From Schizophyllum amplum (taxonomy: Eukaryota; Basidiomycota; Agaricomycetes; Agaricales; Schizophyllaceae), in the NCBI GenBank assembly GCA_007026445.1, contig VDMD01000149.1, forward strand, positions 1 to 52,584: a DNA stretch of 52,584 nt, given 5' to 3'. Both the position numbers and the translations under genes were made by a program. Each line of letters opens with the position of its first letter. Position 1 is the first letter of the stretch. Below the pieces are notes generated by a model, which saw only the letters and a list, made by a program, of their open reading frames with translations, was not told the DNA's origin and ran no database searches. This document shows positions 46,568-52,584 of the stretch, one piece after another.

Positions 46568-49123
46568 CTACGTAGATGCGTTACGCACGCACAGCGACCA
46601 TTGACGAGCTGCGAACAGTTCTGCTACCTTGGGAGGACAAAACTCGGTCACAGTCAAACGCACGTCGGCAGCCCACGCGAAGCTCTGCAAAATGTAGAGC
46701 ATACTTTCCGGGTTGTCCGCGGTAGCATGCATGGCATGTGGGAGACGCGCTTTCGTTACTTGCAGCGGCCTCGGGTTGTTCTCATTCGGATCGTGGCGGA
46801 CCAGACGGGGACGTCCTGCGCCGCTGTAAAAATCGAGTACGAGGAGTTCCAACTTGCTCGCAAGGTCTATCAAGGCCAGGACATCGGCTGGAGACATCTT
46901 CGCCTTGATGTCTAGTTGCGTCACCTGGTGGAGAGGGAAAAGTCGAAAGCGATCCACGGCAGCCTTGCCGTCGATTCGCAGATACCGTAGTTGCCTCAGT
47001 TTGCCACGGATGGCGCCTTGATCCAGGGTCCTGTTGTTTTCTTCTTTCATGACGATTTCGACGGCGTGCAGACATCCCAAGTAATTCCCAAGGCTCAGCA
47101 TAGTCCTCGTCATTATGTCTTGCCCACTTGTGTCTCGTGCACGGTAGACGCACAGGTGAAGTTGGGTCAAGCGATGGTAACGCTGGTCCGCCTCACAGAA
47201 ACCTGTAAGTCGAGACATCGCCGCTCCGTAGTCCCCCTTAAACAGCTCCTTGCTGTCGCCGCCAGGACTCGAATGTTCGAGGTCGGCCTTGGTGTCAACA
47301 ATAACGACCAGTTGAAGCCCTGCGTACATGCCAGAGACATGCTGCTCGCCGATGTACGCCCACAACTCATCCTCGTCATCCGATGCATAATCGAGATCTT
47401 CCGTTGACGCTGAGGAGAGGCTGCTTGGCGGGGCTTCATCCAACGCTGCGTCTGGAGTTTCGTTTCGAAGTGTAGTTTGGGCTGCATCGAGGAGTTGTGA
47501 AGTGGCAGTGGCCGAGACTTGCGAGTCATCATTAGGGGTCGATTGCTGTGTGGCGGGTGGAGGCTCGTCCTCGATTACAGAGCTGTGTGCAGGAGGCTCC
47601 GCCGCAACAAGTGCTTCAGACATAGGAGATCTTACAGCACGAGGGACGGAATCTACGCTGGTGGCCACGCCCTCGCCATACGCATGGTGAAAGGCAGCAG
47701 TAGCAACGCCAGGTAGCCACGGTCCAGGCATCGTTAGCGACATCGGTGGCCTGCCGATGACCCGCGTTGGAAGCGAAAATCCCACGAAGTCCACGAAGGG
47801 TGCGGCGCGTGCAGTGCGGGCAGGTGAGACGTATCGATTTGGCGCACGGGGAGCTCCTCGAGATCGGGTTCGAGGTTGCTCAGGCCAAGTCCATTGGTTG
47901 AAGGCGACCTCTCGACCATCGCTTCGTTAGCCAGCGCATCGAGCTGCATGTCGTCCGGTTCCACAGGGGGCAGTGGCACATAGCTCCCAGTAGGCGCCGG
48001 TATAGACAGGATATCAGAGTTATCATGCGGCATCGGTAGAGGACTCGCAGGCGCGTGACATGGGATGTCGTCCTCCGAATCGCTGCTGTGCTCGTCATTG
48101 AACGCGGATGCGCCTGCCATCGACAACTCAGCGCCTGGACGCCAAAAGTCTTCCCACCTTCCGAAATAATCATCGCGTGGAACGACTGACTGTCCGACGA
48201 GACTGTGGCCATTGCTCGGGGCATGCGTGCTGTCGAAATCAGCGGGCACGTATCGCCTGCGCTTTCGCCGCTTGAGATGGTAGGCGACACCCCCACAGGA
48301 GTCGTCAAGGATACATCACTCTCACGAACACGACTGGAACGGATGGGACTCTCCACGTCGTGACGCGGCGAGTCGACTCCAGCCGTGTCTGGCAGTTCGG
48401 GAAGAGACTTGTCGTGATCATTGCCTGGGCATGAGAGACGCTCGTCGTTATCCCCGCTGTTTGTGATTTCCGGCGCCCTCGGTGAACCAGAGAGGCTTGA
48501 CGAAGACTGCACCGGATTGGCCGCAGACGCTATAGCCTCGTTCAACTGGTGTTCGTCAGGAATTTGCGGCAAGTTCGCCGTGAGAAGGGAGGAGGGAGTC
48601 ACTCCCTGTAATTGGTGCAGATCAACGCCAAGGGAAGGCTGAGGCGGAAGACGCGAGAGCAAGTCGTCGGCGTGCTGGCCATGATATTCGATAGCGACAT
48701 TATGGGTTGTGTTGCGAGCGTCGTAGAAGGTCCGCGCCTTGAGGAGGAAAGTACATCGTTCGAGGTGCGGCGAGAGGCGCGACGGGAGAAAGGGTGCCGC
48801 ATAAATGCACCGATGGCGCGTAGGACACGGTGGCGGCGAGAGGTCCTGACCACCGCGACCCGCGCGGGGAGATTGGAGTGAAGGATGCCCGGTGTCGCTG
48901 CCGCCTGCGGCATACGGACACTGAGGTCTTGATCGTTCACTATGAGGCGAATCGTTAGCAACGCGGGACACGTCGTCGGAGAGCACTCACCAAGGCCTCC
49001 GGGTCTGAGGCACGCTCGGAGTCGTGCCATTCGTGCGCACAGTCGTAGAGACGTCAGAAGTAAGTCGTGGAACGTTGTTGTCATCTGGCAGAGACGAGCG
49101 GACTCGTGCGGTCGTTCAGTCAT
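46568..49123 (-). pseudogene. module 2 partner P2, reading frame changes three times
   Basis: Paralogue of P1. Start at 49123 (MTERPHESARLCQ), an intron as in P1, then NDQDLSVRMPQAAATPGIL. The frame homologous to P1 shifts near 48740 (to ADDLLSRLPPQPSLGVDLH), near 48265 (to VPADFDSTHAPSNGHSLVGQ) and near 47810 (to the last frame), each by the same step, so that the third returns to the original frame. The final 400 codons are open: DELWAYIGEQHVSGMYAGLQ and LRR-like RLTQLHLCVYRARD, QLRYLRIDGKAAVDRF, VTQLDIKAKMSPADVL, ending WSLCVRNAST at TAG 46568-46570. Extra introns could repair one junction (an 80-base GT-AG segment fits the first) but not, as far as I can see, all three. Called pseudogene on balance. 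Confidence 0.55.
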
Positions 49124-49666
49124 GTTGGAAAGTCGTCGAGGGATGCTGCACAGCATCCGTATGTCGAGGCCTTATAAGGGCCCCGCCATGGCGTGCCGTC
49201 CATTGACGCATATACGAGGTGATTCTGAGCAAAAGTGGTAGGCATTGTTCCCAATGGATTATAGCGCGCCCACTGACCTTCAATTCCGTGGAGGGAACAA
49301 GGTGACATTGGCCCATCCGGCCAGTCGTTTCAGAAGAACCGTATATGGAAGCAGCATATACACCGCAAAAACCATTGTGCAGCATGTAGCGGTATACGAC
49401 AAGGGAACAAGGTGTAGAGAACAAGAGTTGAAGGGAGAGGAAAGAACAAGGCATCCGAATTCGGACGAACCTCGATTCAGGGCCGGCCACGTGTCGAGAT
49501 TGTCGTTCATTGTTCTTTCCAGGCCTGTTCCGCACCTCCATCCTCCAGAGTCCTCCATCCATCCTCGTCCTGCACGTACTCCAATGATCAAACAGCTTTG
49601 TCAATTACTCGAGAAGGTAACAGCTTGTATGTATGTCATCCGAAACCGATACCGGCTGCGCAATTG
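49124..49666. promoter_or_regulatory. P2 promoter and spacer between modules 2 and 3
   Basis: Reading leftwards from 49280: tataatcc, then gtatatgcgtcaatggacggc, cccttataaggcctcgacat (TATA) and the start codon, mirroring the P1 promoter. From 49330 to 49666 no gene is seen. Confidence 0.55.
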
Positions 49667-51441
49667 TTTTCCTCGTTATTGTCTTTCGGTCGAAGCTCAG
49701 TGCTGATCCCGGCAGCGGGGAATTGTCCGTGCACACATAAGAGCGCATGTAAAGGGGGGAGGGCCAGAACATACGACGCTGCTCCTCTTCATTCTCTTTT
49801 GCTCTACCTCAGACGTTCCCACTGTCTGTCACTACACGGCGCACACGCCCTGCAGGGTATGTGTCTCGTTATTGGTGCCTATATTTTTCCTGACATCCAA
49901 ATTCTAGCAATGGCTCAATGCAGTTTTCCTCACTCATTCTCCGACAAGAGCACGCCCAGCAGGCGGGTTTCGCCTGGGAGAACGACGCCGCTGGTATGTG
50001 CAGTCGATCCGGCAGTTGCAAGGATGTTGACAGTTTCCTGAACAGCGCGGTGCCCTTCTGCCCTTCCGATTGATATCGTTAACTTTGATGCTCTCAGTAT
50101 CAATGTTAGCGCAGAGGTGGAGACGCGGCCAGCTGGTGTACCTGCCCCGCCATCCAGATTTATGATACCCGCCTCAGCGAATGCATTGGAAGGTAATCAA
50201 ACCCTCTCCTACCGCTTTTGTTCTCGTCTCACGCGGCTCATAAGGCGCAGACAAATCCAGTACGCTCGAACGACGGCGTGTGTGCTTCTTTCACCGCCTG
50301 CCCACCGAACTGCTGTGCGCCATCTTCATATTGTGCGGCAAAATCGACGACCTCTCCGCCCATCCTCGAGACCCTCGCATGGATCCATACAGTATTTGCG
50401 TCAAGGTCGCCCCGTACTGTCGGACCGTTTACTTCCTCGGCCGCGTTTGCGCTCGCTGGCTGTCGGTCACGCGCGGTTGTCCCCAGCTATGGACTATGGT
50501 GGACCTCCCGTTTCCCCAGAAGCGTGACGTCACTGTTCTGGCGCTCTGTCTGCGCTATTCCGCTGGTCTTCCCATGACGCTACATATCAACGACAACCGT
50601 CTCTATACAGATCGGCGACGCAATATCGATGCGTGTCGACGGTTCATGCGCATGGTCGCCTCTAACGCTCATCGCTGGGTCGGCATTCATATATACATTC
50701 GGCAGGAATCACCGAAGGTGTCCGATATTTTTGAACCATTATATTCCCTGCCTACGGGCTCTTTCGCGTCCCTCGAGCACGCTACGATACGACCAGGTTG
50801 GCGCTTTATCGACGATTCGACGGAGGCGGCTGCACTGCGACTTTGGGACACATTCTATACGTCTTCTCTCCTTCGAACCGCACACTGGGCTCTCGTCCCC
50901 GTGCGTGCCCCTGCACCCGTCCTGGAGCAACTCACGCACGTCGGTGTACACGTCATCCTGGCGGAGGACGTGATGGATCTCTTGCGCGCCTGCCCACGGC
51001 TCGAGGTATTCCAGGGTACCGTCGTTCCGCCGTCCAACGTGATCCCAGGAAGAAACGATGGCTATCTGATACCAATTGTGACAACGCCTATCATCCTTTC
51101 TCATATACGCATTCTCGTGCTCAGCGGCATGTACGACTGGACACACCTCTTCGATGGACTTTCGACACCTTTGCTCGATCGACTGGAGATGTGCAATACC
51201 GGTATACAAGCTAATACTATCGAAAGCATGCTCAGTCGCTCTAGGGCACAACTCGTCATGCTGGCTCTTCGCCACACATATTACGGAAATGTAGAGCAGG
51301 GTGGCCCTTCTGCGAGGTGCTTCACTCCGGCATCTGAAGATCTTCGTTTACGATCGCTATGACAAGGCTCACCGGGATTCTGATGTCGAGCCCGAAGACT
51401 TCGATCCATCTCCTTACTTGCCACAGACTATCATGTTATAA
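49667..51441 (+). pseudogene. module 3 F-box/LRR gene F3 with promoter, degraded
   Basis: Homologous to F2 along its full length, including promoter and leader intron; ATG at 49910 (MAQCSFPHSFSDKSTPSR). Three lesions against F2: a one-base deficit in exon 1 between the DKS and the donor; the acceptor tag of intron 1 is tcg (about 50083); and after NVEQ (about 51299) two bases are missing, so the frame leaves VALLRGASLRHLKIFVYD and stops at 51360-51362 rather than at the homologous TAA 51439-51441. The middle (FFHRLPTELLCAIFILCGKI to MLALRHTYYGNVEQ, 50286-51300) remains open, so decay is recent or a truncated protein is made. Confidence 0.75.
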
Positions 51442-51511
51442 CCAAAACATATCAGACGTATAGACTTGCAGACAATGCCTATTACAAGTTGACTCTGCCT
51501 TCTAATTATCA

Positions 51512-52584
51512 TCAATAGCAGATCAGTAGACGGAAGTACCATATGTCAGTGCAGGCGCAACAGAGTGGCCATTGCTGAGTGGCGAATAGATGTGCGACGG
51601 TGGAAGAGCAATATCGTGACACAGTCAGGCGTACATCGGCAGACCGAGAGAATTGGCGCAAAATAGGCAAGAGATCCTCTGGATCGTCCGCGCTGACATG
51701 CATGGCCCTGGGAAGCCGTAGGTTGTTTTCTTGAGGCTGATCCGTCCGACCAGGCCCCGTGAGTGTAGGCTTTTTTGGCACCCTGTCGATAATCAACCAC
51801 CAGCAGGTCGAGTCTTTTCGATTCTTTGATGAGCGACAGGATGTCAGTGAGGGACATTTTTGCGCCGATGTCGAGCTCGGTGACCAGGTTCAAAGGAAAG
51901 AGCGAGCACGACTGGCAGAAGTCTTGCCGCTGATTCGCAGATGTCGTAGTCGTGTGAGCTTGTGTCGAAGAACGCCTTCATACACCGTATCGATTCCTGC
52001 CTCAATCTTCATATCGACCTCGACCGTGTACAAGCACTTCAGATACCTCCCGAGACGCAGCATGATCCTCGCCATCACGTCTCCGCCGGATGGGTCCTGC
52101 GGACGATATATACCCAGGTAGAGTTGGGTGAGATTGCGCCTGTAATAGTCGTCCTCGCAGAGACTCGGAAGCAGAACCATGGCTTCTTCAATGTCGCACC
52201 TGAAGTGCTCTGTATCGTCGTGTCTGTCACGGACCGACTGTTCGAGCGCCGCCTTGGTGTCAACAATAACGACCAGTTGAAGCCCTGCGTACATGCCAGA
52301 GACATGCTGCTCGCCGACGTACGCCCACAAGTCATCCTCGTCTTCCTCTGCATAGTCAAGATCCTCCTTTGACGCTGAGGAGAGGCTGCTTGGCGGGGCT
52401 TCATCTAACGCTGCGTCTGAAATTTCGTTTCGAAGTGTAGTCTGAGGTACATCGAGGAGTTGTGAAGTGACAGTGGCCGGGACTTGCGAGCCACCATCTG
52501 GGGTCGATTGCTGCGTGGCGGGTAAGCTCTCGTCTTCGACCGCAGAGTCGTATGCAGGCAGCTCCGCCGCAACAGGTGCTTCAG
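51512..52584 (-). pseudogene. module 3 partner P3, two compensating frameshifts, runs off right edge
   Basis: Paralogue of P2; the 5' part is outside the window. From the right edge: DDLWAYVGEQHVSGMYAGLQ, RNLTQLYLGIYRPQDPSGGD, LRHLRISGKTSASRARS. Then one base is missing near 51893 so the frame hits TGA at 51890-51892, while P2-like sequence (FPLNLVTELDIGAKMSLTD, RLDLLVVDYRQGAKK) continues in another frame. An extra A in a six-A run near 51775 returns to the first frame (PTLTGPGRTDQPQENN, LRLPRAMHVSADD, SADVRLTVSRYC), ending at TGA 51512-51514. Without the two indels the gene would be open. Converges on F3 with 70 bases between homologous stop sites. Confidence 0.7.

Overview
The window is nuclear DNA of a filamentous basidiomycete, most probably an Agaricomycete. 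Genes are dense and GC-rich, and nearly every one is broken by several short GT-AG introns of about 45-60 bases. The gene set is typically fungal: a CFEM GPI-anchored protein, a Hog1 MAP kinase, a Dnmt1-type DNA methyltransferase with RFD and BAH domains, a CreB-like ubiquitin protease and F-box/LRR families. No ribosomal or transfer RNA gene was recognised. Gene models below were spliced by eye, so exon ends are best estimates.

Left part (1-31.7 kb), mainly housekeeping. THO complex subunit 1 (partial, minus) starts 17 bases from a small coiled-coil protein gene. Then come a secreted amidase (minus, apparently frameshifted beside its catalytic Lys) and a CFEM protein (minus). A gene-poor 4.4-kb stretch (5.7-10.2 kb) holds a 394-bp MITE and E-box repeats. 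A small chromodomain gene (plus) and a Dnmt1-type cytosine methyltransferase (minus) meet tail to tail, their coding regions overlapping by 17 bases. HOG1 (minus), MCR1 cytochrome b5 reductase (plus), an F-box protein (plus), a MOSC-domain protein (plus) and a USP12/46-CreB-type deubiquitinase (plus) follow. Next are two divergent genes that are paralogues of each other in a family I do not recognise, then ESS1/Pin1 prolyl isomerase (minus).

Right part (32-52.6 kb), an expanding accessory region. Its main feature is a two-gene module found three times. Each module has an F-box/LRR gene (here F) and a large partner gene (here P), always convergent, with only 16-70 bases between stop codons. 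Module 1 (32.2-37.6 kb) is inverted relative to modules 2 (44.7-49.3 kb) and 3 (49.7 kb to the right edge). Promoters and intron positions are shared by homologous members. The modules are in different states of decay. F1 has a 1,102-bp terminal-inverted-repeat element in its first exon. P2 has three frame changes. F3 has an exon-1 indel, a lost splice acceptor and a 3' frameshift. P3 has two compensating indels around an in-frame stop. P1 and F2 look intact. Between modules 1 and 2 lie a small TATA-driven gene, RNase H1 with a probable dual start, and a TBC-domain Rab-GAP.

The most novel candidate is the F/P convergent module. It looks like a duplicating, possibly co-dependent pair, in which F resembles SCF ubiquitin-ligase adaptors and P carries a conserved domain unknown to me followed by LRR-like sequence.
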